Of a stretch of DNA of 64,000 nt, positions 8,940 to 20,298 are shown in pieces (position 1 is the stretch's first letter; each line of letters opens with the position of its first letter). The notes under the pieces were generated by a model that made no database searches, was not told the DNA's origin, and saw only the letters and a list, made by a program, of their open reading frames with translations. This DNA comes from Enterococcus devriesei (lineage in GTDB: Bacteria; Bacillota; Bacilli; Lactobacillales; Enterococcaceae): the NCBI RefSeq assembly GCF_001885905.1, contig NZ_JXKM01000002.1, positions 62,001-126,000 of the forward strand. The letters run 5' to 3'. A program made the position numbers and the translations under genes.

Positions 8940-9941
8940 ATGACAGTAAAAGTTGGAATTAACGGATTTGGACGTATCGGACGCTTAGCATTCCGCCGTA
9001 TCCAAGATGTAGAAGGATTGGAAGTTGTAGCTATCAACGACTTAACAGACGCTAAAATGTTGGCTCACTTGTTAAAATATGATACAACTCAAGGTCGCTT
9101 TAACGGAACTGTTGAAGTTCACGAAGGTTCATTCAACGTGAACGGCAAAGAAGTAAAAGTTCTTGCTAACCGCAACCCTGAAGAATTACCATGGGGAGAC
9201 CTAGGAGTAGATATCGTATTAGAATGTACTGGATTCTTCACTTCTAAAGCAGCTGCTGAAAAACATTTAACAGCTGGTGCTAAACGTGTTGTTATCTCAG
9301 CTCCTGGTGGTAACGATGTTCCAACAATCGTTTACAACACTAACCATGAAACTTTAACTGGTGACGAAACAGTTATCTCTGGTGCTTCATGTACTACTAA
9401 CTGTTTAGCTCCTATGGCTAAAACTTTAAATGACGAATTTGGTGTTGTTGAAGGCTTAATGACAACTATCCACGCTTACACTGGTGACCAAATGACTCTT
9501 GATGGACCTCACCCTAAAGGCGACTTCCGTCGTGCGCGTGCTGCTGCAGCAAACATCGTGCCTAACTCAACTGGTGCTGCTAAAGCAATCGGTCTAGTTA
9601 TCCCTGACTTAAACGGTAAATTAGACGGAGCTGCTCAACGTGTTCCTGTTGCAACTGGTTCATTAACTGAATTAGTTACTGTATTAAACAAAAAAGTTAC
9701 TGTTGATGAAGTAAATGCTGCTATGAAAGCTGCGTCTAACGAATCATTCGGTTACAACACTGACGAAATCGTTTCTTCAGATATCGTAGGCATGACTTAC
9801 GGTTCATTATTTGACGAAACTCAAACTAAAGTAATGACAGTTGGCGACCAACAATTAGTTAAAACTGTTTCTTGGTACGATAACGAAATGTCTTACACTG
9901 CACAATTAGTTCGTACTTTAGAATACTTCGCTAAACTTTAA
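8940..9941 (+). CDS. gap: Glyceraldehyde-3-phosphate dehydrogenase (glycolytic, NAD-dependent)
   Basis: 333 residues, ATG 8940 after AAGGAGG. Rossmann motif [10 protein letters not shown] at the N terminus; catalytic Cys in [12 protein letters not shown] near residue 154. It oxidises glyceraldehyde-3-phosphate to 1,3-bisphosphoglycerate in the cytoplasm. Codon use is extremely biased (GCT, GGT, AAC, GAA), unlike cggR before it, as expected for a highly expressed gene. A strong terminator follows, so transcripts of cggR-gap and of gap alone are expected. Confidence 0.98.
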   Translation: MTVKVGINGFGRIGRLAFRRIQDVEGLEVVAINDLTDAKMLAHLLKYDTTQGRFNGTVEVHEGSFNVNGKEVKVLANRNPEELPWGDLGVDIVLECTGFFTSKAAAEKHLTAGAKRVVISAPGGNDVPTIVYNTNHETLTGDETVISGASCTTNCLAPMAKTLNDEFGVVEGLMTTIHAYTGDQMTLDGPHPKGDFRRARAAAANIVPNSTGAAKAIGLVIPDLNGKLDGAAQRVPVATGSLTELVTVLNKKVTVDEVNAAMKAASNESFGYNTDEIVSSDIVGMTYGSLFDETQTKVMTVGDQQLVKTVSWYDNEMSYTAQLVRTLEYFAKL

Positions 9942-9979
9942 GATTTAGTTTAAACGAAAACAACATTGTCTGAACAAGG

Positions 9980-10009
9980 CGGGGAAGCGACGCGCTTCTC
10001 CGTTTTTTT
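9980..10009 (+). terminator. Intrinsic terminator after gap
   Basis: CGGGGAAGCG pairs perfectly with CGCTTCTCCG around an ACG loop, followed by seven Ts. It separates cggR-gap from pgk. Confidence 0.9.
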
Positions 10010-10105
10010 GTTAGAACAGAAATATATAGCTGGACAAAGATAGGGCTTTTGAAGTTTTTATTGGTTTCTGGCTTGACGAACTAGCTGTTCTATAAAAGTT
10101 TATCA

Positions 10106-10136
10106 TTGGCTCTTTCCTTGAAAAGAGTTGTATAAT
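10106..10136 (+). promoter_or_regulatory. Candidate pgk promoter
   Basis: A consensus TATAAT lies at 10131-10136. The best -35 is TTGGCT at 10106-10111 with a long 19-bp spacer, so only the -10 is convincing. It fits a separate transcript starting after the gap terminator. Confidence 0.5.
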
Positions 10137-10174
10137 GAAGAAGATTTAAAAAAATTAATCGGAGGTTTTCTTTC

Positions 10175-11365
10175 ATGGCAAAAATGACTGTTAAAGATCT
10201 TGACTTGAAAGACAAGAAGGTTTTAGTTCGTGTGGACTTCAACGTTCCTGTTAAAGATGGCGTGATCACGGATGACACTCGTATTAAAGCGGCGTTACCA
10301 ACTATCAACTACATTTTAGAACAAGGCGGCAAAGCAATTTTGTTTTCTCACTTAGGTCGTGTGAAAACAGAAGAAGACAAAGCAGGCAAATCATTAAAAC
10401 CTGTAGCTGAACGTTTAAGCGAATTACTAGGCAAAAACGTGACATTCGTTCCTGAAACTCGTGGTTCTGAATTGGAATCAGCAATTGCTGACATGAAAGA
10501 CGGCGATGTCGTTGTCTTTGAAAATACTCGTTTTGAAGATATCGACGGTAAAAAAGAAAGCGGCAATGACGCTGAACTTGGTAAATACTGGGCTTCATTA
10601 GGCGATATATTCGTCAATGACGCATTCGGTACAGCTCACCGTGCCCACGCTTCTAACGTAGGGATCGCTTCTACTGGTATCCCAACAGTAGCTGGCTTCT
10701 TAATGGAAAAAGAAATCAAATTCATCGGCGAAGCTGTTGAAGAACCTAAACGTCCTATGATCGCAATCTTAGGTGGCGCGAAAGTTTCTGACAAAATCGG
10801 CGTAATCAAAAACTTAATTCCTAAAGCAGACAAAATCTTGATTGGCGGCGGAATGACGTATACATTCTACAAAGCTAAAGGCATGGAAATCGGCAACTCA
10901 TTAGTAGAAGCTGACAAAGTGGAATTAGCAAAAGAATTGATCGAAGCTGCTGGCGACAAATTAGTTTTACCAGTAGACTCAATCACAGCGGCTGAATTCT
11001 CAAATGACGTTCCAACAGAAGAACATACTGGTGATGTTCCTGAAGGACAAATGGGTCTTGACATTGGACCAGAATCAATCGCTTTATTCGCTCAAACATT
11101 AGAAGGCGCGAAAACAGTTGTTTGGAACGGACCTATGGGTGTGTTTGAAATGAGTAACTTTGCTCGCGGAACAATCGGTGTTTGTGAAGCAATCGCTAAC
11201 CTTAAAGATGCAACAACCATCATCGGTGGTGGCGACTCTGCAGCAGCAGCTGAACAATTAGGCTTTGCTGACAAGTTTACTCACATCTCAACAGGTGGCG
11301 GTGCCAGCCTTGAGTTGCTAGAAGGTAAAGAATTACCAGGACTAGCTGCAATCAACGATAAATAA
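10175..11365 (+). CDS. pgk: Phosphoglycerate kinase
   Basis: 396 residues, ATG 10175 after GGAGG. N-terminal RVDFNVP substrate-binding motif, the SHLGR segment, and C-terminal nucleotide-binding [13 protein letters not shown]. The enzyme transfers phosphate from 1,3-bisphosphoglycerate to ADP. It is the first gene after the gap terminator and has its own promoter candidate. Codon use is strongly biased. The 238-bp gap to tpiA contains repeated hairpins. Confidence 0.98.
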   Translation: MAKMTVKDLDLKDKKVLVRVDFNVPVKDGVITDDTRIKAALPTINYILEQGGKAILFSHLGRVKTEEDKAGKSLKPVAERLSELLGKNVTFVPETRGSELESAIADMKDGDVVVFENTRFEDIDGKKESGNDAELGKYWASLGDIFVNDAFGTAHRAHASNVGIASTGIPTVAGFLMEKEIKFIGEAVEEPKRPMIAILGGAKVSDKIGVIKNLIPKADKILIGGGMTYTFYKAKGMEIGNSLVEADKVELAKELIEAAGDKLVLPVDSITAAEFSNDVPTEEHTGDVPEGQMGLDIGPESIALFAQTLEGAKTVVWNGPMGVFEMSNFARGTIGVCEAIANLKDATTIIGGGDSAAAAEQLGFADKFTHISTGGGASLELLEGKELPGLAAINDK

Positions 11366-11532
11366 GAAAAGTTTTTGAGCTCGAGTAGCTCTTGAACAAT
11401 AAGACTAAAATTTTGATAAACTGCTTCTCAAGTTTCTCGAAATTTTCGCTTATTGCTGATAGAGCTAGCTCAATAAACTAGACAATAGAAGAGTTTTTGA
11501 GCTCGAACAGCTCTTAAACCATAAAACCTAAA
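11365..11532 (+). repeat. Two copies of a 46-bp hairpin-forming repeat between pgk and tpiA
   Basis: Copies at 11365-11410 and 11487-11532 share AGTTTTTGAGCTCGA and AGCTCTT. Each folds as GTTTTTGAGCT with AGCTCTTGAAC or AGCTCTTAAAC around a five-base loop. A T-G pair in copy 1 is a T-A pair in copy 2, so pairing is kept. Neither has a good T run. They look like RNA structures for processing, stability or attenuation between the two cistrons. Confidence 0.6.
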
Positions 11533-11549
11533 CTAATACCAAGTGTTGA

Positions 11550-11576
11550 AGGAGCTCACTTGTAAGTGGGTTCCTG
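11550..11576 (+). other. 12-bp hairpin just upstream of tpiA
   Basis: AGGAGCTCACTT pairs with AAGTGGGTTCCT around a GTA loop (two G-T pairs). It ends 14 bp before the GGGAG ribosome binding site of tpiA and has no T run, so it is more likely an mRNA 5'-end structure than a terminator. Confidence 0.55.
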
Positions 11577-11603
11577 AGCTTGAAAAAAAGGGAGTTCATT
11601 TAA

Positions 11604-12359
<756 letters not shown>

Positions 12360-12420
12360 TTTCAGAAAATCGCGGCTTTTGTTTGCAACTGCCAACGATT
12401 TTCATTACTATTGGTTATAA

Positions 12421-13782
<1,362 letters not shown>

Positions 13783-13819
13783 TTAAATCTGACTTTTAAG
13801 ATCTGATTTAAGTTAGTGT

Positions 13820-13860
13820 AAAAAAAGTCCCGCTATCTATTTGGATAGTGGGATTTTTTT
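13820..13860 (+). terminator. Intrinsic terminator of the glycolytic block
   Basis: TCCCGCTATC pairs with GATAGTGGGA (one G-T pair) and is followed by seven Ts. Confidence 0.9.
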
Positions 13861-13952
13861 GTTGATAGAAGCTGTCTAAAGAATCGATTTTTTTCCCTGT
13901 CGCGGCCTTCAATGCTAGTATAGAGTTAGGAAGTATAAAGGAGTTGATTCGT

Positions 13953-14621
13953 GTGAATATCCTAAAGCGCTATGGCTTTTATTTTTTATTAGTAGGTGTT
14001 ATCAGCGACTTTTTAACGCCATATGTTTTAGGTTTTTTTTATCCCCAGTTGGATCAAATGACGAGTGTGATGAGTTTATTTGGGGATGTGGATAGTCCAG
14101 TTCGCCAAGCGTTTCTGATTTGGTCAGTTGTGGCAGGCTGCTTTTATGTGCTAGCGTTACCAGCACTTTATTCAGCCTTCAAGCCAGTGTCCCATGGGCT
14201 AGCAGGACTGGCAGTGTTGGCGATTGGCGCTTATGGGATCGGGGATTGTATTTTTACCGGATTGTTCAGCGTGGATTCTGCGGAGGCCCAGTGGAATTTT
14301 TCTACTTGGGTCCATAATATTGGCTCTGGTATTGGTTATGCCGGTTTTCTACTGTTTCCATTGATCTTATTCTTTTTATATCGTATACAAAAAGATAAAC
14401 AAATGAGTCGACGGTATCTTATTTTATTTTGTTTAAGCATCGCTGTTGCTGCTATTTACGGCTTGGCCCGACTGCCGCAATTGAATCAATTTGCCGTCTT
14501 CAAACAGTTGGGTTTTTGGCAACGTTTGAGTTTTATTTTTAATTATTTGCCAATCGTTTATCTAGCGATGACCCAATTAAAGAATCGCAAAAGCGTCAAG
14601 AAATCAATCAAAAATATTTAG
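13953..14621 (+). CDS. DUF998-like multi-spanning membrane protein
   Basis: 222 residues from GTG 13953, nine bases after AAAGGAG; TTG 13944 is too close to that site. About six hydrophobic membrane segments, with a basic C-terminal tail (KNRKSVKKSIKN). The layout and the WSVVAG and YGIGD-type segments resemble DUF998 proteins, whose function is not known. It stands alone between two terminators. The domain name is a recognition by pattern and should be treated as tentative. Confidence 0.6.
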   Translation: MNILKRYGFYFLLVGVISDFLTPYVLGFFYPQLDQMTSVMSLFGDVDSPVRQAFLIWSVVAGCFYVLALPALYSAFKPVSHGLAGLAVLAIGAYGIGDCIFTGLFSVDSAEAQWNFSTWVHNIGSGIGYAGFLLFPLILFFLYRIQKDKQMSRRYLILFCLSIAVAAIYGLARLPQLNQFAVFKQLGFWQRLSFIFNYLPIVYLAMTQLKNRKSVKKSIKNI

Positions 14622-14666
14622 GACTAGGTTTGTTCGTTTCTTATAAGGCGAATATTTGGTCACAAT

Positions 14667-14715
14667 AAAAGCAGGAATACGGCAGCAACTCTTGTCTGCC
14701 GTATTCCTGCTTTTT
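14667..14715. terminator. Bidirectional terminator between the DUF998-like gene and sulP
   Basis: A long near-perfect stem (AAAAGCAGGAATACGGCAG with CTGCCGTATTCCTGCTTTTT) has T runs on both sides, so it ends the convergent transcripts. It touches the sulP stop codon. Confidence 0.9.
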
Positions 14716-16333
14716 AAAATGTCTGGTGAATCTCATGTAGCGCATGGGCAACAGTGGGATGTTGAATAGGGGAGTGCTCGCGTTTTTCCCATAAGCGGTT
14801 AAACTGTTTTTCGACTTCTGGTTGCATCGAAGTAAAAATCAACTTTTGCTGGTTTAAAGTAGCGATAGAAAAGTAATCATTGAAACTATCCAAAGCGGTC
14901 AAGTCGATACTAGGAACGCCGCGCAGTGAAAAAATCAGACCTTCTTTGTTGATGACTTGGTCTAACGTCTTTTTCAATTGATTGGCGGACATAAAAAAGA
15001 GTGGACCTGTAATATAGATCACTGCCCAGTCAGAACCGACAGGAGAATCAGGAAGATCCATCCGTTTCCAATCAATATCCTCAGTTATTATCGAAATTCG
15101 GGCACTTTTAGCGATGAAAAAAATGCAACTGCAAATGACCCCGATCACGATCGCGATACTTAAGTCAAAGATGATTGTGCTGAACATCGTCACAGAAAAC
15201 AAAAGCAAGGCGGAACGGTTTTTTTCATGGATCATGGCTTTGATCGTTGCCCACTCATGCATCCGCCAGCTAGTGATGAGTAACACGCTGGCCAACGCCG
15301 CCATCGGAATTTGTGACATGATTGGGGCGAAGAGGATCATTGATAAAAATAGAAATAGTGCATGAAAAATACCTGCTAAACGTGTTTGTGCGCCTGATTT
15401 GATAGCGACACTGGTTCTCGCGATAGCTGCCGTTGCGGGGATGCCCCCGAAAAAAGGTAAAATGATATTGCCGATTCCTTGAGCAATTAATTCCTGATTG
15501 CTGTCAAGGTCTTTTCCGGTCATTCGTCCGGCAGAGGCCCCACATAATAGACTCTCAATCATTCCCAACATCGCAATGCTAATTGACGGTAAAAGCAATT
15601 GCTTGATAGAAGATAGGCTAAGGGCAGAGAGTTGAAGGCGTTCACCAGTTAATAAAGAAGTTGGAATTGTGCCGACTTTCGCCACTGGAAATTGAAAAAT
15701 AATGGTTGCGAAAGTGGCAAGAATAATAGCAACGAGCGAAGCTGGCAAAATTTGATTCCATTTTTTTGGATAAAGGAGAAGGATCAATAAAATAATGATT
15801 CCTAATGCTAGGGTCGGAAAATCAGGAGAAAAACCATCTTTATAGCTTATTAACTTAGCTAAGGAATTTTCACCAGTAGAACTCGTGCCAAAAAAGTTAT
15901 CAATTTGTCCTAAAGCAATAATAATGGCGATTCCCGACGTGAAGCCGGTAATCACTGGTGAGGGGATGAAAGAAGTTAAACTACCCAATTTCAATAGTCC
16001 GGCAAAAAGTAAAATCAAACCTGCGATAAACGTCGCTAGTAAGACCCCCGCTAACCCTTGAGTCGCGATGATTCCTGTTAAAATGGCAGCCATTGCACCG
16101 GTTGGTCCAGAAATTTGATAAAAGCCGCCTGAAAGACTGCCAATCACTACCCCTGCAATGATCGCTGTGATCATTCCTGCGGCGGCGTCTGCTCCACTAG
16201 AAACACCAAAAGCCAGAGCTAAAGGGAGGGCAACTGCGGCAACAGTCAATCCCGCTAGTAAATCTTTTTGCAGCTTTTCTTTTGAATAATGAAGAAACTC
16301 TTGTTTTAACATTTTTTTGTAACGCTTGATCAT
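14714..16333 (-). CDS. SulP-family anion transporter with STAS domain
   Basis: 539 residues, ATG 16333 after AAAGGAG. The first ~400 residues are a hydrophobic transport domain with the SulP features (LAGLTVAAVALPLALAFGV near the N terminus; GFTSGIAIIIALGQ). The C-terminal ~110 residues form a cytoplasmic STAS domain (IYITGPLFFMSANQL, LRGVPSIDLTALD). SulP proteins carry sulfate, bicarbonate, oxalate or other anions. The substrate is not visible here, and no sulfate assimilation genes are nearby. A single-gene unit. Confidence 0.9.
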   Translation of the reverse strand: MIKRYKKMLKQEFLHYSKEKLQKDLLAGLTVAAVALPLALAFGVSSGADAAAGMITAIIAGVVIGSLSGGFYQISGPTGAMAAILTGIIATQGLAGVLLATFIAGLILLFAGLLKLGSLTSFIPSPVITGFTSGIAIIIALGQIDNFFGTSSTGENSLAKLISYKDGFSPDFPTLALGIIILLILLLYPKKWNQILPASLVAIILATFATIIFQFPVAKVGTIPTSLLTGERLQLSALSLSSIKQLLLPSISIAMLGMIESLLCGASAGRMTGKDLDSNQELIAQGIGNIILPFFGGIPATAAIARTSVAIKSGAQTRLAGIFHALFLFLSMILFAPIMSQIPMAALASVLLITSWRMHEWATIKAMIHEKNRSALLLFSVTMFSTIIFDLSIAIVIGVICSCIFFIAKSARISIITEDIDWKRMDLPDSPVGSDWAVIYITGPLFFMSANQLKKTLDQVINKEGLIFSLRGVPSIDLTALDSFNDYFSIATLNQQKLIFTSMQPEVEKQFNRLWEKREHSPIQHPTVAHALHEIHQTF

Positions 16334-16359
16334 AAAACACTCCTTTTAGAAAACACGAC

Positions 16360-16385
16360 AAAAGCCCGTTGATCAACGGGCTTTT
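16360..16385. other. Perfect 26-bp terminator-like palindrome upstream of sulP
   Basis: AAAAGCCCGTTGA and its exact complement form a hairpin 26 bp upstream of the sulP start codon. Both strands have short T tails, yet no gene ends here. It may be a leader attenuator for sulP or a barrier against antisense transcription. Confidence 0.5.
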
Positions 16386-16589
16386 AATAAAAGACAGTTT
16401 TCATATTTTTTAACTATCTTTAACTATAAAGTAGATAGAATAAAAGTACAATGGTTTTCTTAAGGCTTTTTGCAGCTCGACATATTCGTCAAATGTAGTA
16501 TGTGATAACTGATTACAAGGAATCAGCATTTTCAGCGTACTTTTGTTATACTAGAATCAATCGAAACAATGGATAAGGAAGTGAATAAA

Positions 16590-17039
16590 ATGGCAAAAGA
16601 TGAGTTGCAGCAGCATATGGATAAGGGACGGTATGGAACGCCGCAAGTCAATCCAGATGAGCAAAGAAAATATTTAGGAACTTTTCGTGAACGGTGCTTT
16701 TTGAGCATGACCGTCAAAGAGATGGGAAATCCTACCGATCGAGACCACCTGCTGACAGAAATTCAAAAATACCCAGAAGGCAAGCTGTTGATCAATGGAG
16801 AAGTTCCCGAGACGCTGCAAAGCACCTTTATTGCGCTGGCTTCTAAGAACTCGGTGGATTTTACGATTGTCAATGACGCGACAGTGGATTCTGAAGATAG
16901 CATCGGTTTGTTATTAGTGACAGATCATGCGGTGAATGAAGAGATCATTGATATCGAAAAAAAATACCCGCCTAAAACAGATGATGAAACTGCCGATCCG
17001 AAAGAAAAGAAAAGCTTTTTTGGTAAGCTATTTGATTAA
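16590..17039 (+). CDS. YueI-family (DUF1694) protein
   Basis: 149 residues from ATG 16590, chosen because AAGGAAGTG lies seven bases upstream and because YueI relatives begin with MAK. The sequence LQQHMDKGRYGTPQVNPDEQRKYLGTF-type N terminus, then FRERC, is the family signature. The acidic/basic C-terminal tail ends KKSFFGKLFD. Cytoplasmic and widespread in Firmicutes; its function is unknown. It lies upstream of the pyrG promoter. Confidence 0.82.
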   Translation: MAKDELQQHMDKGRYGTPQVNPDEQRKYLGTFRERCFLSMTVKEMGNPTDRDHLLTEIQKYPEGKLLINGEVPETLQSTFIALASKNSVDFTIVNDATVDSEDSIGLLLVTDHAVNEEIIDIEKKYPPKTDDETADPKEKKSFFGKLFD

Positions 17040-17066
17040 GGAAAATTAAGCAACCAAGAATTACTG

Positions 17067-17095
17067 TTGACATTTTTCCAAAGACTCGGTATTAT
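17067..17095 (+). promoter_or_regulatory. pyrG promoter
   Basis: TTGACA and TATTAT are separated by exactly 17 bp. The expected start point is the GGGC at 17103-17106, as in other pyrG genes under CTP control. Confidence 0.85.
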
Positions 17096-17102
17096 ACTGC
17101 TT

Positions 17103-17178
17103 GGGCACCCTTTTAGTAAGGGTCAGTGTTTAGTGAATTCAAAGCTCCCTATCAAAAAAGATAGGGAGCTTTCTTTTT
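17103..17178 (+). promoter_or_regulatory. pyrG leader attenuator (CTP-sensitive reiterative transcription)
   Basis: The transcript should begin GGGCACCC. A terminator follows at 17141-17178: AAGCTCCCTATC pairs with GATAGGGAGCTT, then CTTTTT. In Bacillus subtilis and relatives, low CTP stalls the polymerase after GGG, extra G residues are added, and the poly-G tail pairs with the C/U-rich 5' side of the terminator to allow read-through. Both parts are present here: the GGGC start and the CUCCCU target. The mechanism is known in the family and is inferred for this gene. Confidence 0.82.
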
Positions 17179-17285
17179 GTTTGGTTCTACGGACGTATCT
17201 TTCAAAAAAGAGAAGTCGGTTTTGCCTTTCAGATTCTTTTTGCTAGACGTTTCCTGCAAATTAGTATGAAGGAGTTTTTTCATTT

Positions 17286-18896
17286 ATGACAAAGTATATT
17301 TTTGTAACTGGCGGCGTAGTTTCATCAATCGGCAAGGGAATCGTGGCAGCATCATTAGGTCGTTTGCTTAAAAATCGGGGATTGAAAGTGACTATCCAAA
17401 AATTCGATCCGTATATCAATGTCGATCCAGGTACGATGAGTCCATACCAACACGGTGAAGTTTTTGTAACAGATGATGGTGCTGAAACGGACTTGGACTT
17501 AGGTCACTATGAACGTTTTATCGATATCAACTTGAATCAATACTCCAACGTAACGACAGGAAAAATCTATTCAGAAGTGATTCGTAAAGAACGCAAGGGC
17601 GAATACTTAGGTGCGACAGTCCAAGTAATCCCACACATTACCAATGAGATCAAATCAAAAATCATGCGCGCAGCAAAGATGACCGATTCAGATGTCATCA
17701 TTACTGAAGTTGGCGGTACCGTAGGGGATATTGAATCCTTGCCATTCTTAGAAGCTTTGCGTCAAATGAAAGCTGAAGTCGGTGCGGACAACGTGATGTA
17801 CATCCATACAACGTTGATTCCTTACCTTAAAGCAGCGGGGGAAATGAAAACCAAGCCAACGCAACACAGCGTTAAAGAGTTACGTGGTTTAGGGATTCAA
17901 CCAAACATTTTAGTCGTTCGGACAGAACAACCTGTTTCTCAAAGTACCAAAAATAAATTAGCACAATTCTGTGATGTCGCTCCAGAAGCGGTTATCGAAT
18001 CTCGTGACGTAGAAACACTTTACTCGATTCCATTGGCCCTACAAGCTCAAGGTATGGATCAAATTGTTTGTGATCATTTGAAATTAGATGTGCCAGTAGC
18101 GGATATGACTGAATGGCGCGCATTAGAAGAAAAAGTCTTGAACCTTAAGAAGAAGGTCAAAATTGCTTTAGTCGGTAAATATGTAGAACTACCAGACGCG
18201 TATATCTCAGTGGTAGAAGCATTGAAACATTCCGGTTTCGCTTTTGACTCAGACATCGAGATCAACTGGATTCAATCACAAGATGTTACTCGCGAAAATG
18301 TTGCGGAAAAATTAGCGGATGCTGATGGTATCTTAGTTCCTGGTGGCTTTGGGGATCGCGGGATCGAAGGGAAAATTGAAGCTATTCGCTATGCTCGTGA
18401 AAACGACGTACCATTCTTAGGAATCTGCTTAGGCATGCAAATGGCCTGTGTAGAATTTGGTCGCAACGTTGCTGGACTTGAAGATGCGAACTCAGCGGAA
18501 ACTGTTCCAGATACGACCAATAATATTATTGACTTGATGGCTGATCAAGAAAATATCGAAAACTTAGGGGGAACCTTGCGTCTTGGTTTATACCCATGTA
18601 AGTTGAAAAAGGGCAGCAAAACAGCTGCGGCATATGACAATGAAGAAGTGATTCAAGAACGTCATCGTCATCGCTATGAATTCAACAACCAATATCGCCA
18701 ATTGTTTGAAGATAAAGGCTTGGTCTTCTCAGGTGTTTCTCCTGACAATCGTTTAGTCGAGATCGTTGAAATCCCTGAAAACAAATTCTTCGTGGGTTGC
18801 CAATTCCACCCAGAATTAATCTCACGGCCAAACCGTCCTCAACCATTGATCAAAGCGTTCGTTGGAGCATCATTAGAAAACAAAGAAGCAAAATAA
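17286..18896 (+). CDS. pyrG: CTP synthase
   Basis: 536 residues, ATG 17286 after AAGGAG. The N-terminal synthetase domain starts [16 protein letters not shown] and binds ATP and UTP. The C-terminal glutaminase domain has the oxyanion PGGFGDRG, the nucleophile Cys in FLGICLGMQ, and the FHPE His/Glu pair. It makes CTP from UTP, ATP and glutamine. Its leader carries the CTP-sensing attenuator. Monocistronic. Confidence 0.98.
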   Translation: MTKYIFVTGGVVSSIGKGIVAASLGRLLKNRGLKVTIQKFDPYINVDPGTMSPYQHGEVFVTDDGAETDLDLGHYERFIDINLNQYSNVTTGKIYSEVIRKERKGEYLGATVQVIPHITNEIKSKIMRAAKMTDSDVIITEVGGTVGDIESLPFLEALRQMKAEVGADNVMYIHTTLIPYLKAAGEMKTKPTQHSVKELRGLGIQPNILVVRTEQPVSQSTKNKLAQFCDVAPEAVIESRDVETLYSIPLALQAQGMDQIVCDHLKLDVPVADMTEWRALEEKVLNLKKKVKIALVGKYVELPDAYISVVEALKHSGFAFDSDIEINWIQSQDVTRENVAEKLADADGILVPGGFGDRGIEGKIEAIRYARENDVPFLGICLGMQMACVEFGRNVAGLEDANSAETVPDTTNNIIDLMADQENIENLGGTLRLGLYPCKLKKGSKTAAAYDNEEVIQERHRHRYEFNNQYRQLFEDKGLVFSGVSPDNRLVEIVEIPENKFFVGCQFHPELISRPNRPQPLIKAFVGASLENKEAK

Positions 18897-18906
18897 GCAT
18901 AACTAT

Positions 18907-18939
18907 AACTGGAAGGTGGTCGCACTTTCCAGTTTTTTT
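18907..18939 (+). terminator. Intrinsic terminator of pyrG
   Basis: AACTGGAAGGTG pairs with CACTTTCCAGTT (one G-T pair) and is followed by a T run. Confidence 0.88.
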
Positions 18940-19158
18940 ATATAGCAGGATTAACTATGTCTGAAATTTTTCTTCTTTTTTCATGAAAAATGCTTTACTT
19001 CTTGCAATAGCAGTAAATAAAACCAAAAAAGTTGAAATGTAAAGGTTTTATCGAATGGTTTGCAGTAGCAAAGATGTCGAAACTTTGATAGAATTAACAC
19101 GTTAGTTAAGCATCGCTTAACCAAATAGTAAAAAAGAAAATCTTAGGAGGAATTTTTT

Positions 19159-20028
19159 ATGCCAGTAGTATCAGGAGCAGAGTTCTTAAAAGCTGCACGT
19201 CAAGGCGGATATGCAGTAGGTGGATTCAACACGAACAACTTAGAATGGACTCAAGCGATTTTAAAAGCTGCAGAAGCTAAAAAAGCACCAGTTCTAATTC
19301 AAACATCAATGGGCGCTGCAAAATACATGGGTGGATACAAAGTTGCTAAAGACATTATCTGTAACTTAGTTGATTCAATGGGTATCACTGTACCAGTTGC
19401 TATTCACTTAGACCACGGTGACTACGAAGCTGCTTTAGAATGTATCGAAGTTGGCTATACTTCAATCATGTTTGATGGTTCTCATTTACCATTCGAAGAA
19501 AACTTGAAATTAGCTAAAGACGTTGTTGAAAAAGCTCACGCTAAAGGTATCTCTGTAGAATGTGAAGTTGGTTCAATCGGCGGCGAAGAAGACGGAATCA
19601 TCGGCTTAGGCGAATTAGCTGACGTTGAAGAATGTAAACAAATGGTTGCTACAGGTATTGATTACTTAGCATGTGGTATTGGTAACATCCACGGCGTTTA
19701 CCCTGAAAACTGGAAAGGTCTTGCATTTGACCACTTACAAGAAATCGCAGATGCTGTTGGACATGAAGTACCATTAGTATTACACGGCGGTTCTGGTATT
19801 CCTAAAGAACAAATCCAAAAAGCAATCTCAATGGGTGTTTCTAAAGTCAACGTTAACACTGAATTCCAATTATCATTTGCTAAAGCAACTCGTGAATATA
19901 TCGAAGCTGGCAAAGACAAAGAAGGAAAAGGCTTTGACCCTCGTAAATTGTTGGCACCAGGTGTTGCTGCAATCGTTAAAGATGCTGAAGAACATATCGA
20001 CTGGTTCGGTTCAGCTAACAAAGCTTAA
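19159..20028 (+). CDS. fba: Fructose-bisphosphate aldolase, class II
   Basis: 289 residues, ATG 19159 after AGGAGG. Zinc-binding and catalytic segments: HLDHGDYEAALE, ECEVGSIGGEEDG, GIGNIHGVYP and LHGGSGIPKEQI. Class II, zinc-dependent. It splits fructose-1,6-bisphosphate, the effector of CggR. Codon bias is strong. The order fba-murA2-rho-rpmE2 is conserved in Firmicutes. Confidence 0.98.
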   Translation: MPVVSGAEFLKAARQGGYAVGGFNTNNLEWTQAILKAAEAKKAPVLIQTSMGAAKYMGGYKVAKDIICNLVDSMGITVPVAIHLDHGDYEAALECIEVGYTSIMFDGSHLPFEENLKLAKDVVEKAHAKGISVECEVGSIGGEEDGIIGLGELADVEECKQMVATGIDYLACGIGNIHGVYPENWKGLAFDHLQEIADAVGHEVPLVLHGGSGIPKEQIQKAISMGVSKVNVNTEFQLSFAKATREYIEAGKDKEGKGFDPRKLLAPGVAAIVKDAEEHIDWFGSANKA

Positions 20029-20044
20029 TCAATTAAGGCACTCG

Positions 20045-20086
20045 AGAAGTGTACCAATTTCGATTGGTATGCTTCTTTTTTTTACG
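20045..20086 (+). terminator. Intrinsic terminator of fba
   Basis: A 14-bp stem with TTCG loop (AGAAGTGTACCAAT/ATTGGTATGCTTCT) followed by a T run. Confidence 0.92.
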
Positions 20087-20298
20087 TGAGAACAATCATG
20101 CTTTGATAGCGAGCTTTACGGAGGAACTGTTTTGGCGATAAGCAAGAGTCTTCGTTTTATCGTTTAAAAATTAAGCAAGTTCGCGAGCCCGTTTTATTTA
20201 TACATAGTTTTAATAATGCTTCCTTTTTATACCAGCGAATCTATGCTAAAATAATTAATAGTCTATAAACTTCAAAATAATTAATTAGGTGAAAATAA

